From the NCBI RefSeq assembly GCF_002846395.1, contig NZ_PJMU01000003.1:310001-374000 (forward strand): a stretch of DNA of 64,000 nt, read 5' to 3'. The position numbers and the translations under genes were made by a program. Every line of letters begins with the position of its first letter. The first letter of the stretch is position 1. Origin of the DNA: Pontibacter ramchanderi (GTDB lineage: Bacteria > Bacteroidota > Bacteroidia > Cytophagales > Hymenobacteraceae). Below the pieces are notes generated by a model. That model saw only the letters and a program-made list of their open reading frames with translations, did no database searches and was not told the DNA's origin. This document shows, in pieces, positions 46,212 to 54,010 of this stretch.

Positions 46212-47168
46212 ATGAACGCCCTTGATTTTCTGCTATTCGCGCTTGTGCTGCTCAGTGCCTACATGGGTTGGCGCCGTGGTTTTGCCTTCAGCCTGCTGGA
46301 CCTAGTGCGCTGGGTGGGCTCTCTGGCACTCAGTTTCCGGCTATACCCCGCGCTCGCCGACTGGCTCAGCCGCGCCACCGACTGGAACGTGTACTGGATT
46401 CCGCCCATCTCCTTTTTCATCATCGCGGTACTTTCCAGCATGCTCATTCAGTTTATCGGATCGCTCATACTGGACCTGTTTTCAGATGAGATGCACGAAC
46501 ATCCTGTTAACAAAGTGCTGGGCACTATTCCGGGTCTGTTGAGCGGCGTTATCACCATTGCCATTATTACCATACTGCTGTTGCTGCTCCCCTTGCCGGA
46601 GCGCATTCAGCACTATGTACAGCAGAGCAGCATGGCAGGCAGGTTTGGCAACTATACCCATTTGGCGGAGAACGAGCTCAATTCGGTATTTGACCGCGTG
46701 ACAGAACGCACCCTGAACGAACTCGCTGTTGCAACTGAAACCAACCAACTCGTTGAGCTGCCATTCACGACCGAAGACTACCAGCCAATGCCGGCACTGG
46801 AGGCCCGTATGCTGAAACTTTTGAACCAGGAGCGCATCGCCAGGGATTTGCCGCCGCTGCAAGCCGATCCGTCCCTCACCACGGTTGCCCGACGCCACGC
46901 CGCCGACATGTTTACCCGTGGCTATTTTTCGCATGTGAGCCCGGAGGGTGCCAGCGCTGCCGACCGTATACGGGAGGCCAATATTCCGTTTCGGGCGGTG
47001 GGCGAGAACCTGGCCTTCGCTCCCAGCCTCCGCATTGCCCACGAAGGGCTGATGGAGTCGCCGGGACACCGGGCGAACATCCTGCATGAGCGTTTCGGGC
47101 GGGTAGGTATAGGTGTGCTGCAAAGCAAAGCACATGGCCTGATGATCACCCAGAAGTTTCGGAATTGA
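46212..47168 (+). CDS. CvpA-like membrane domain fused to a CAP/SCP domain
   Basis: A 318-residue protein. The N-terminal half (about 1-170) has four membrane helices in the CvpA pattern (ALDFLLFALVLLSAYMGWRR at the start, and VNKVLGTIPGLLSGVITIAI). The C-terminal half (about 195-318) is a CAP domain with LNQERIARDLPPLQADPSLT, ARRHAADMFTRGYFSHVSPE, VGENLAFAP and SPGHRANIL, including the two His and the Glu of the CAP cavity. The CAP part should be periplasmic. CvpA proteins support envelope homeostasis; the joint function is unknown. Confidence 0.9.
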   Translation: MNALDFLLFALVLLSAYMGWRRGFAFSLLDLVRWVGSLALSFRLYPALADWLSRATDWNVYWIPPISFFIIAVLSSMLIQFIGSLILDLFSDEMHEHPVNKVLGTIPGLLSGVITIAIITILLLLLPLPERIQHYVQQSSMAGRFGNYTHLAENELNSVFDRVTERTLNELAVATETNQLVELPFTTEDYQPMPALEARMLKLLNQERIARDLPPLQADPSLTTVARRHAADMFTRGYFSHVSPEGASAADRIREANIPFRAVGENLAFAPSLRIAHEGLMESPGHRANILHERFGRVGIGVLQSKAHGLMITQKFRN

Positions 47169-47198
47169 CGTATACCGGAGTAGTTTCCAGGTATAGCC

Positions 47199-47453
47199 AT
47201 GCAGCCAGACAGCAGTCATTTTATCAGCATACAGCTCGGTCATGACGACCAAACCGCCATCTTTATCCTGGATGTCAGTAAACTGTGCTTTGCCTATTTT
47301 AAACCGGAAACCGAGCAGCAAACCGCTAAGTTGGTGCTCGATTTCGGAGCCTCCCAAAAGATATTCGAGAAGCAGGACGCAGAGCAGGTATACCTGGCAC
47401 TTTCGCAGCATCACGCTTTTAAATTTGACCCAACCGGCAGGTATAGCACTTAA
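47199..47453 (+). CDS. Small hypothetical protein
   Basis: An 84-residue protein starting MQPDSSHFISIQLGHDDQTA, with balanced composition and no signal peptide. No family is recognised. It starts 31 bases after the CvpA-CAP gene. It contains a perfect palindromic copy of the local word, CAGGTATACCTG, at 47385-47396. Coding status is likely but unproven. Confidence 0.55.
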   Translation: MQPDSSHFISIQLGHDDQTAIFILDVSKLCFAYFKPETEQQTAKLVLDFGASQKIFEKQDAEQVYLALSQHHAFKFDPTGRYST

Positions 47454-47761
47454 ACCAACTCCTGCATTCCGCTCAGATAGCTACCTCTGACTGGACATTA
47501 TACTTCTCTTTATCAAATCAGCCGAAACCCGAGGTCCGTTTCGTTCTCTTCTCTTGGTCATCCTGATAAAGAATCCTGGTCAAGGGAATTCTAACCTCCG
47601 CTTGTAGCATATACCCTCCATGAAGTAGAGGCTTTTACTTCAGACAAGTTTCTTAACAGACTGACAAGAGTTTTTGCTTAGAATGGAGCAGACCTGAATT
47701 GAGCCCTTTAATGTGTTGACTGATAGTGTATATAGCCTTTTTATATATTTTATAAAAATAA

Positions 47762-47792
47762 TTTGGTATTGATAAAACAATATCTACATTTG
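47762..47792 (+). promoter_or_regulatory. Consensus promoter of the ABC/GntR operon
   Basis: TTTG (47762-47765), 19-base spacer, TACATTTG (47785-47792): an exact match to the Bacteroidota housekeeping consensus. It lies in the 377-base gap 47454-47830, which is otherwise AT-rich and featureless. A start near 47800 means the gene must begin at the ATG at 47831. Confidence 0.88.
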
Positions 47793-47830
47793 TAGTGTAC
47801 TATTTAACTAATACACTAAAACAAACAGAT

Positions 47831-48685
47831 ATGATACAGATTGAAAACCTCAGTTTTGGGTATAGCCGCAAGTCGCTGCTGTTCCGGAACCTGAACCTCA
47901 GGCTGCAGGAGGGCCATATTTATGGACTGCTGGGTAAGAACGGGGCAGGCAAGTCCACGCTGCTCAAAAACATGGTGGGGCTCGTCTCTCCGATGGAGGG
48001 CAGTTGCCGGGTAAACGGCCTTGAGGCTAGCAAGCGCTTCCCTGCCATGCTCGAGGATCTGTATTTTATTCCGGAAGAGATTTACACGCCCTCGCTTACG
48101 GCCCGCCAGTTTGTGGCAAACACCGCCCCGTTCTACCCGCTTTTCGACGAAGAGGCTTTTTACCGTTACCTTTCTGAGTTCGATGTGCCGCAACAGGAGG
48201 TGTTCAGCAAAATGTCGTTTGGGCAACAAAAGAAAGCCATTATCGCTTTCGGACTGGCCACCAACACCAGCGTGCTGATCATGGACGAGCCGACCAACGG
48301 CCTGGACATCCCTTCCAAAGTACAGTTTCGTCGCATCATTGCCTCTGCCCTCACCGAGCACCGCTGCATCATCATCTCCACTCACCAGGTGCGCGACCTC
48401 GACAGCCTGATCGACACGCTGGTGGTGGTGCATGACCGGGAGATCGTGCTGAACGAGTCGCTGGATACGATCAGCGAGCGGCTCTCGTTTACGACCATAC
48501 CGGAAACCGAAGCCCAGAATGCGCTTTACACCGAGGATGCGCTACGTGGCAAAAATGCCATCCTACCCAACCTGATGGGCAACTACAGTAAGGTGGACAT
48601 GGAGCTGCTCTTCAACGCCATTACCAGCGGCAACACTTCTGTAACCGAAATTCTAAAAAGACCTCATTATGAACAATCATTTTAA
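47831..48685 (+). CDS. ABC transporter ATP-binding protein
   Basis: A 284-residue nucleotide-binding subunit with Walker A GKNGAGKST, signature MSFGQQKKAI, Walker B VLIMDEPTNGLD and the switch His in ISTHQVRDL. It is similar to YtrB-type ATPases. The ATG at 47831 is preferred because an upstream frame extension would lie before the likely transcription start. It leads an operon with a permease, a GntR regulator, a small-domain exported protein and a secreted peptide. Substrate unknown. Confidence 0.92.
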   Translation: MIQIENLSFGYSRKSLLFRNLNLRLQEGHIYGLLGKNGAGKSTLLKNMVGLVSPMEGSCRVNGLEASKRFPAMLEDLYFIPEEIYTPSLTARQFVANTAPFYPLFDEEAFYRYLSEFDVPQQEVFSKMSFGQQKKAIIAFGLATNTSVLIMDEPTNGLDIPSKVQFRRIIASALTEHRCIIISTHQVRDLDSLIDTLVVVHDREIVLNESLDTISERLSFTTIPETEAQNALYTEDALRGKNAILPNLMGNYSKVDMELLFNAITSGNTSVTEILKRPHYEQSF

Positions 48686-49445
48686 CCTGAGCCGCTTTGC
48701 GTTGTTGTTTCGTAAGCACACTGCAGAGCAATACAAGACCTACCTGCTGTCGCTGGGCGTATTGCTGGGCGCCATGTTCCTGATCATGGGCATGGCCAGC
48801 TACCTGGCTTCCAGACCAATAGCTACTTCTGAGCAGTCCATCTTTTTCATGTTTTTTATGATGGGAGCTGGCATGGTGTTCTCAAGTACTGTGTTTGCGC
48901 AACTAGGTGATAAAAAGAAGGCCATCGCCTTTCTAACCCTGCCCGCTTCTCAACTGGAAAAATACCTGGTGGGCTGGCTCTATTCGTTCCCTATTTTTCT
49001 GCTGCTGTTTATACCTTCTTTTTACCTGGTACTCTCCATTCTGCTCAGCATCGACCCGCGGGTAAGCGATGATTCGGACATGATCAACATACTGACCTCG
49101 GAGCCGCACCTGCATGTGTTGCTGACTTTTTACGCGCTTTTCAATGCCCTGATGCTGGTAGGTTCGGCTTACTTCAACAAGCATCATTTTATCAAAACGG
49201 CGTTTGCTGGTTTCTTAGGCCTCCTCCTGTTCTACAACCTGAACAAGCTTTGGGTACAGGCCATGCTGGGACGTGACCTGGTTTCGGCGGGTCCTTTCTC
49301 GGCGGCCTATTTTATGGAAAATGAAAAGCGTTTCGAGGTAGGCGCTTACGAAGGAAATGAGTCGCTGATTCTGTTACTGTTGGTTGCGCTGGCCCTGATC
49401 AGCTGGGTGGTGGCTTATTTTAAAATAAAGGAGAAGCAGGTATAG
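48669..49445 (+). CDS. ABC transporter permease-like membrane protein
   Basis: A 258-residue protein with about six membrane helices (for example LGVLLGAMFLIMGMASYLA and LYSFPIFLLLFIPSFYLVL). The ATG lies inside the end of the ATPase gene (17-base overlap), so the two are coupled. The sequence is typical of Bacteroidota permeases without a named family; it should form the membrane channel for the ATPase. Confidence 0.82.
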   Translation: MNNHFNLSRFALLFRKHTAEQYKTYLLSLGVLLGAMFLIMGMASYLASRPIATSEQSIFFMFFMMGAGMVFSSTVFAQLGDKKKAIAFLTLPASQLEKYLVGWLYSFPIFLLLFIPSFYLVLSILLSIDPRVSDDSDMINILTSEPHLHVLLTFYALFNALMLVGSAYFNKHHFIKTAFAGFLGLLLFYNLNKLWVQAMLGRDLVSAGPFSAAYFMENEKRFEVGAYEGNESLILLLLVALALISWVVAYFKIKEKQV

Positions 49446-49460
49446 CAGGGAGGAAACAAG

Positions 49461-49853
49461 ATGGAATTTAAAGAGAACGAACCCATTTACCTGCAGATAG
49501 CGGCGCATGTGTGCGACCAGATCCTGTTGGGCAAATGGGCAGCAGAAGACAAGATCCCGTCGGTGCGCGACCTGGCGGTGAGTTTCCAGGTGAACCCTAA
49601 TACGGTGATGCGTACCTACGAGCAGCTGCAAAACCAGGAGGTGATCTACAACAAGCGCGGCATCGGCTTTTTTGTGACGCCAGATGCCGTCCAGAAAGTA
49701 AAAGCGCAACGCAAAGAGCGCTTTCTGCAGCAGGACCTTCCGGCCTTTTTCCGCAACATCTTTTTGCTGGAAATTGACCTGGACGATATTCAGCAGCGCT
49801 ACGAAGCTTTTAAAACACAAAATTACGAATCAGAAATTGAGCAGAAACCATGA
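49461..49853 (+). CDS. GntR-family regulator, YtrA subfamily
   Basis: A 130-residue protein with a winged helix (about 8-75; IPSVRDLAVSFQVNPNTVMRTYEQLQ is the recognition region) and a short C-terminal helical tail, the YtrA layout. YtrA-type regulators repress their own ABC operon and are released by cell-wall stress or antibiotics. A GGGAGG ribosome site precedes the ATG, unusual here. It lies after the permease gene and overlaps the next gene by 4 bases (ATGA). Confidence 0.93.
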   Translation: MEFKENEPIYLQIAAHVCDQILLGKWAAEDKIPSVRDLAVSFQVNPNTVMRTYEQLQNQEVIYNKRGIGFFVTPDAVQKVKAQRKERFLQQDLPAFFRNIFLLEIDLDDIQQRYEAFKTQNYESEIEQKP

Positions 49854-50593
49854 AAACCAGCAATAAACTCTTACTCTTCGCCCTCGTTGTGCTGCTGAGC
49901 GCACTGGCTACCTACAACATTGCGCTAAAGGCCGAATACAACACCAAGTCTTACCGGGACCCTTACCGCAACTACATCGTCCTGGACTACAGCGGCTTCG
50001 AGGAGATTAACGTGAACGCAGGCGACATGCTCAATGTGCTGATCGAGCCAGGCGACGAGCATGCGGTATACCTGTATAAGGGCAACGAAGAGGTAGTGCA
50101 GATCAACCAGGAAGCCAATACACTGAAGGTTGATGTGGCCAATACTGACGAGCAAAAAGGCGTACGTGGCTGGGGCTCTCCACACCTGATCATCAAAACG
50201 CCAAGCCTGCACATCCTACGCGCCAACGCCACGCACACCCTAAACGGTGAACCCGTGACCCATGTGCAGCGCCTGAATACGGCCAGTTACCTGAACACCA
50301 AGTTGATCGGATTTAAACTGGACAGCCTCACACTGGAGCTTGACAATGGCGTGATGGTGCAATTGGATGGAAACGAGCTACAGCGCCTGCATGCCGTTAC
50401 AGGCACCAGTCCGGAAAGTGAGCCTAAGCTACTCATTCATAACAGCAATAAAATACAGCAGGCCAACTTCGACATCCGCAACCGCAGCTACTTGTCGCTG
50501 CTCAACGTGGCTATACCTGCACTGCAGTATACCTTGTCAGAGCAGGCGCAGGTGGAACTTACCGGAGAAGCATTGGCCGTATTGAGAAAGTAA
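49850..50593 (+). CDS. Exported or membrane-anchored beta-rich protein (DUF2807-like)
   Basis: A 247-residue protein with an N-terminal hydrophobic segment (about 6-24) and repeated short beta strands (FEEINVNAGDMLNVLIEPGD, SLTLELDNGVMVQLDGNEL, VELTGEALAVL). The pattern resembles the DUF2807 head-GIN auto-transported domain of Bacteroidota envelope proteins, though I am not certain. It starts in the stop of the GntR gene (ATGA), so it belongs to the operon. Confidence 0.75.
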   Translation: MKTSNKLLLFALVVLLSALATYNIALKAEYNTKSYRDPYRNYIVLDYSGFEEINVNAGDMLNVLIEPGDEHAVYLYKGNEEVVQINQEANTLKVDVANTDEQKGVRGWGSPHLIIKTPSLHILRANATHTLNGEPVTHVQRLNTASYLNTKLIGFKLDSLTLELDNGVMVQLDGNELQRLHAVTGTSPESEPKLLIHNSNKIQQANFDIRNRSYLSLLNVAIPALQYTLSEQAQVELTGEALAVLRK

Positions 50594-50606
50594 TTCGGTG
50601 ACAGCG

Positions 50607-50879
50607 ATGAAAAAAGCGGGATTAATACTTTTGGCTGGACTCTTACTTTTCAGCCTGACACATAGCAGTAGACAGGTTTCGGGGCAAATCCTATGCCTTA
50701 AAGCGCACTCTGACCTGGAAGGGAAGTGCCATGTGGCCGGCTATACCTACGACACCAATCAGTCGGATGTGCCAGCAGAACTTGCCACACTTCAGGAACC
50801 CGCAACAGAACAAGTTACCTTAACTGGCAGGATGCTGCAATTGCTAGACACGTTTGCCAGGCTGGTGATGGTGATCTAA
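50607..50879 (+). CDS. Small secreted hypothetical protein
   Basis: A 90-residue protein starting MKKAGLILLAGLLLFSLTHS, a clear signal peptide. The mature part contains two cysteines (ILCLKAHSDLEGKC) and no known domain. I prefer the ATG at 50607 to the GTG at 50598, because the signal peptide starts there. Last gene of the ABC/GntR operon; a terminator follows. Confidence 0.65.
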   Translation: MKKAGLILLAGLLLFSLTHSSRQVSGQILCLKAHSDLEGKCHVAGYTYDTNQSDVPAELATLQEPATEQVTLTGRMLQLLDTFARLVMVI

Positions 50880-50899
50880 GCAGTAGACTTCACTTTAAA

Positions 50900-50935
50900 T
50901 CAAAGGCCCGGGCATTAAGTCCGGGCTTTTGATTT
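50900..50935 (+). terminator. Terminator of the ABC/GntR operon
   Basis: AAAGGCCCGG and CCGGGCTTTT form a stem followed by T residues. Confidence 0.82.
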
Positions 50936-50946
50936 TGGATGTTTTG

Positions 50947-51615
50947 TCACAAGGTATAGCCTATTCCCAGCATGGAGTTGACCGTATGCATCGGCTGTTT
51001 TAACGTGCTACGGTTACCCTTTGCATCCGTGATCTCGAAGCTTGGGCGGGTCCTGAGCACGCCTATTTCCACGGTGAGAAGGAAGCGGCCGTTCTGAATT
51101 GCAAACCCGCTCGACAAGCCGTAAGCCGGTACCAGTACCGGATCAGCGCTGTGTCGTATAGGGCCAAAGGTCGTTTCAACCCGTACTTCGGGCGATTTGT
51201 TTAGAGCCGCACCCAGAGAGCCCTTTACAAAGCCAAACACAGTGCCAGGCGGTGTTTGCAGGTATATATCGGCCAAGGCATAAGTCGTCTTCCACCCACT
51301 CGCCTTGCGGTGCTGTACTAATTCATCATCAGGTGCTGCAAACATATCTAAGTCGAAGCGATTGAAACGGAAGCCCGCCGTGGCACCCACCGCCAGGTAA
51401 GGTTTTATGTCCACACGGTAGTTCCCCTGCACATTCGCCCCTCTTCTGGCCAGCGGCGGGTAGTCGTCCTCAAAATGGTCTTTCTTGAAATCGCCGATCG
51501 GTGCCGCCATGCCCACCTGCAGGCCAAAACGCCGCGCGCGTTGTGCCTGTGCCGTTGCAGCCAGACAAGCCATCAGAACAAGGGAAATCAGAAGACGAGA
51601 GGTGAGGTAGCGCAT
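50947..51615 (-). CDS. Outer-membrane beta-barrel protein
   Basis: A 222-residue protein: signal peptide (about 1-25), then alternating hydrophobic strands (for example YLAVGATAGFRFNRFDLDMF and GFVKGSLGAALNK) and a C-terminal GIGYTL barrel end, as in small Bacteroidota porin-like proteins. I took the ATG at 51615; a start 30 bases further upstream is possible. It lies 43 bases after the lipoprotein gene on the same strand. Confidence 0.8.
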   Translation of the reverse strand: MRYLTSRLLISLVLMACLAATAQAQRARRFGLQVGMAAPIGDFKKDHFEDDYPPLARRGANVQGNYRVDIKPYLAVGATAGFRFNRFDLDMFAAPDDELVQHRKASGWKTTYALADIYLQTPPGTVFGFVKGSLGAALNKSPEVRVETTFGPIRHSADPVLVPAYGLSSGFAIQNGRFLLTVEIGVLRTRPSFEITDAKGNRSTLKQPMHTVNSMLGIGYTL

Positions 51616-51658
51616 AATACATCCGAGATTGGTCAGGTATAGCAAAAGCGGCAGGCCA

Positions 51659-52090
51659 TCAGTTGATCACAAAATCATGCGTGAAAGTGGTGTCGCGTTT
51701 CAGTTCACTTGAGTACAAGGTATAACGCTGGCAATTCGTCTCGTTACAACCTCTGCCTTGCGGCACTATCTCTATTTCCCCTTCCATCATCTCTTCATCG
51801 CGCAGCAGGAAGCGCAAGGTATAGCTACCGTCATTGTCGGAATGGGCGACGGCTTTTTTCCGGACCGTGCCGCCGATGCCCTCTTTAAAACTCTTCCGGT
51901 TATCCCAAGTGGCCAATATCTGCATACCCGGAATGGGTTGTCCGCTGGCAGCCCGCAATACCCTACCTGTTACCTCGGTGCAGGATCCGGGACAGTATTT
52001 GCTGATGTAGTCGTCTTCTTTCTCAATGCAGCCGGTCAGCAGCAGCGACAGGATTCCGGATACCACCCAGGTCTTGAGATTTGTTTTCAT
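51659..52090 (-). CDS. Hypothetical lipoprotein with a carboxypeptidase-regulatory-like domain
   Basis: A 143-residue lipoprotein (lipobox LLTGC, lipid Cys about 21). VTGRVLRAASGQPIPGMQIL and the DNDGSYTLRFLL strand are typical of a CarboxypepD_reg-like beta-sandwich. It also has four cysteines in two pairs (YCPGSC and GCNETNC), possible disulfides. Placed between a GNAT gene and the outer-membrane protein gene on the same strand. Confidence 0.75.
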   Translation of the reverse strand: MKTNLKTWVVSGILSLLLTGCIEKEDDYISKYCPGSCTEVTGRVLRAASGQPIPGMQILATWDNRKSFKEGIGGTVRKKAVAHSDNDGSYTLRFLLRDEEMMEGEIEIVPQGRGCNETNCQRYTLYSSELKRDTTFTHDFVIN

Positions 52091-52149
52091 CAGGAGCAGC
52101 GCTTATTCCTTAACAAGATAATAAAAAACGGCTATACTCCAATTCGAGG

Positions 52150-52605
52150 CTATACCTGCTTCACCATTTTGATATGGTCGATCCCGTCCTCGTCGTATAC
52201 CTCGCTGGACTGCTCAAAGCCAAAGCGCTCATAAAATTTCTTCGCATACAGCTGCGCCCCGATCCGGATCGGCCCTTGTCCAAACAACCGATAGCACTCC
52301 TGAATAGAGTAATCGACCAGTTCCTGGCCTACCCCCGTGCCCCGCACCAACTGGCTTGTCACGATGCGACCGATCGACATCATGTCGGGGTACGATACCC
52401 CGACCGGCACCAGGCGCGATGTGGCGACCAAAACATTATCCTGGTTGTAAAAAAGTACATGATGGCACACCTGGTCCTTATCGTCCATGTCGAGGAACAC
52501 ACATTGCTGCTCTACCACAAACACCTCGCTCCGAAGCCGCAGCATATCGTAAAGTTCGTTGGGTGTCAGGTCGTGGAAGGCTTTGCAGATTTTAGTAAGG
52601 GCCAT
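52150..52605 (-). CDS. GNAT family N-acetyltransferase (ElaA-like)
   Basis: A 151-residue acetyltransferase. LYDMLRLRSEVFVVEQQCVF and the SQLVRGTGVGQELVDYSI acetyl-CoA loop are typical of the ElaA group; KKFYERFGFEQ completes the fold. I chose the ATG at 52605; the residues upstream of it in frame do not fit the family. Acceptor unknown. It is first in a minus-strand run with the lipoprotein and outer-membrane protein genes. Confidence 0.9.
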   Translation of the reverse strand: MALTKICKAFHDLTPNELYDMLRLRSEVFVVEQQCVFLDMDDKDQVCHHVLFYNQDNVLVATSRLVPVGVSYPDMMSIGRIVTSQLVRGTGVGQELVDYSIQECYRLFGQGPIRIGAQLYAKKFYERFGFEQSSEVYDEDGIDHIKMVKQV

Positions 52606-52667
52606 ACGGGAAGCTAAGGTTATTTGTATTGTTCTTGCCAAAGATACGGCTCCCCGCCATTTATACC

Positions 52668-52675
52668 TATATTTG
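52668..52675 (+). promoter_or_regulatory. Putative -7 box for the 66-residue membrane protein
   Basis: TATATTTGC matches the -7 consensus 28 bases before the ATG; no TTTG is found at the -33 position. Confidence 0.4.
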
Positions 52676-52703
52676 CGCTTTACCTCAAAACACAGCATCC
52701 CCC

Positions 52704-52904
52704 ATGGCAAGCGATATGCTCGAAATCCTTTTCAATATCATCCCACTGGCGCTGTTCCTATATCTGTCCCTTACGCTGATGGGCGTTATCAAATACAACC
52801 AGCATACTGCCTTTCTTTCCAACGCCTCTCCCATCACCAAATTCGCCGTGTATGGCGGCACCGTTGCTTTTGCTATTATGGCTATTATAGACTTGACTAA
52901 ATAA
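52704..52904 (+). CDS. Small two-helix membrane protein (66 residues)
   Basis: MASDMLEILFNIIPLALFLY starts the product; two membrane helices (about 7-25 and 43-61) are separated by a short polar loop. I chose the ATG at 52704 rather than earlier in-frame codons because the helix starts right there and a -7 box lies upstream. It converges on the YihY gene with a 8-base gap. No family is recognised. Confidence 0.7.
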   Translation: MASDMLEILFNIIPLALFLYLSLTLMGVIKYNQHTAFLSNASPITKFAVYGGTVAFAIMAIIDLTK

Positions 52905-52912
52905 GGCTTTAC

Positions 52913-53827
52913 TTAGCTTCTATCCCCATTCACCTTCTCATACTTCTCCGCAATTTCGGAGGGCTCTACTTTTCGACCGTGGTTGTCGGCGTAGGCCTTG
53001 GTGACTTCTGCACCCAGCATGAGGATAACCGAAGAGTAGAAAACCCACAGTAAAACGACGACAAAAGACCCCGCGGCCGCATAGAAACCGACCACTTTCA
53101 CACTGCCCAGAATGTAGTCTATCACTTCTTTGCCGATCAGGAACAGAATGGAGGTGATGATACCTCCGGCTAAGGCATCCTGCCATTGTACCTTTGCGTC
53201 GGGTAGTATTTTGTGTATCGCTGTGAAAAACGCCAGCACCACCAGGATCGAAAAACCGGTTTTGATCAGTTTGATAGTGGAAGTCAGGTGCTCCTCCAGC
53301 AGCTCGTAAAGGGGATCGCTGAATACAATCAGGGCCGCATCAAAAACCAGGCTCAGCAGCAGCAGAAATCCCAGCCCGGCAACGATGCCAAGGGTCACAA
53401 GGCGGTAACGAAGCAGTTTCAGGTAGTTCACGTCGTGCTTCACCCTAATATGCCAAACCGAATTGAGGGCTTTTTGCATGATGAAGAAAATGATGGTGGC
53501 GCTTTTCACAACCACGGCTACCCCTATCAATATACTCCAAAAGCCAATGGGTATCTGCGTCACGTTGTCGAGCAAGTCATTTACCTGTTTGCCCACATCT
53601 TCACTCATCAAGTCCTCCATCTGTTTGACGATCTCTGCCTGCACTGTCTCTTTGGCAAAGAACACAGAACCTGCCAGGGTAAGCACGATCAGAATGGCGG
53701 GCAAAGAAAAAATAGTAAAAAAGGCGATGGCGCCACTATACACAATGGGCTCCCCCCGCTGAAAGTTTTTGTAAGAGTCTTTCAGTATATTCTTTGTACT
53801 ACGCCAAAATCCTTGCTTGTGCTCCAT
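52913..53827 (-). CDS. YihY/BrkB family membrane protein
   Basis: A 304-residue protein with about six membrane helices. FQRGEPIVYSGAIAFFTIFS, KALNSVWHIRVKHD and FYAAAGSFVVVLLWVFYSSV are hallmarks. The family was once called ribonuclease BN; members are thought to act in membrane transport or lipid handling, but biochemical function is unsettled. Length is normal. Confidence 0.93.
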   Translation of the reverse strand: MEHKQGFWRSTKNILKDSYKNFQRGEPIVYSGAIAFFTIFSLPAILIVLTLAGSVFFAKETVQAEIVKQMEDLMSEDVGKQVNDLLDNVTQIPIGFWSILIGVAVVVKSATIIFFIMQKALNSVWHIRVKHDVNYLKLLRYRLVTLGIVAGLGFLLLLSLVFDAALIVFSDPLYELLEEHLTSTIKLIKTGFSILVVLAFFTAIHKILPDAKVQWQDALAGGIITSILFLIGKEVIDYILGSVKVVGFYAAAGSFVVVLLWVFYSSVILMLGAEVTKAYADNHGRKVEPSEIAEKYEKVNGDRS

Positions 53828-53956
53828 GTATAGCTTTTGTGCCCGATGCGCATTAAGTTAACGACCGGACCTTATTTTGGTTAAAAGCAAAGAAAAGCAG
53901 AATTGTTCAGGGCACCCTCTGCAAAAAGTGCTATACCTGCTGAGAGGCAGCCCCAT

Positions 53957-53990
53957 AAAAAAAGCCTGTCCTTCTACAGAACAGGCTTTT
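53957..53990. terminator. Terminator downstream of the purF homologue
   Basis: AAAAAAAGCCTGT and ACAGGCTTTT form a stem in the gap between yihY and purF; on the minus strand T residues follow. Confidence 0.85.
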
Positions 53991-54010
53991 GAATGTAAAT
54001 TCCGTTGTGA

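Noticed and set aside
46482..47414. A 310-codon minus-strand open frame across the CvpA-CAP gene
   Set aside because: It overlaps a clearly real gene and its translation lacks any fold signature.
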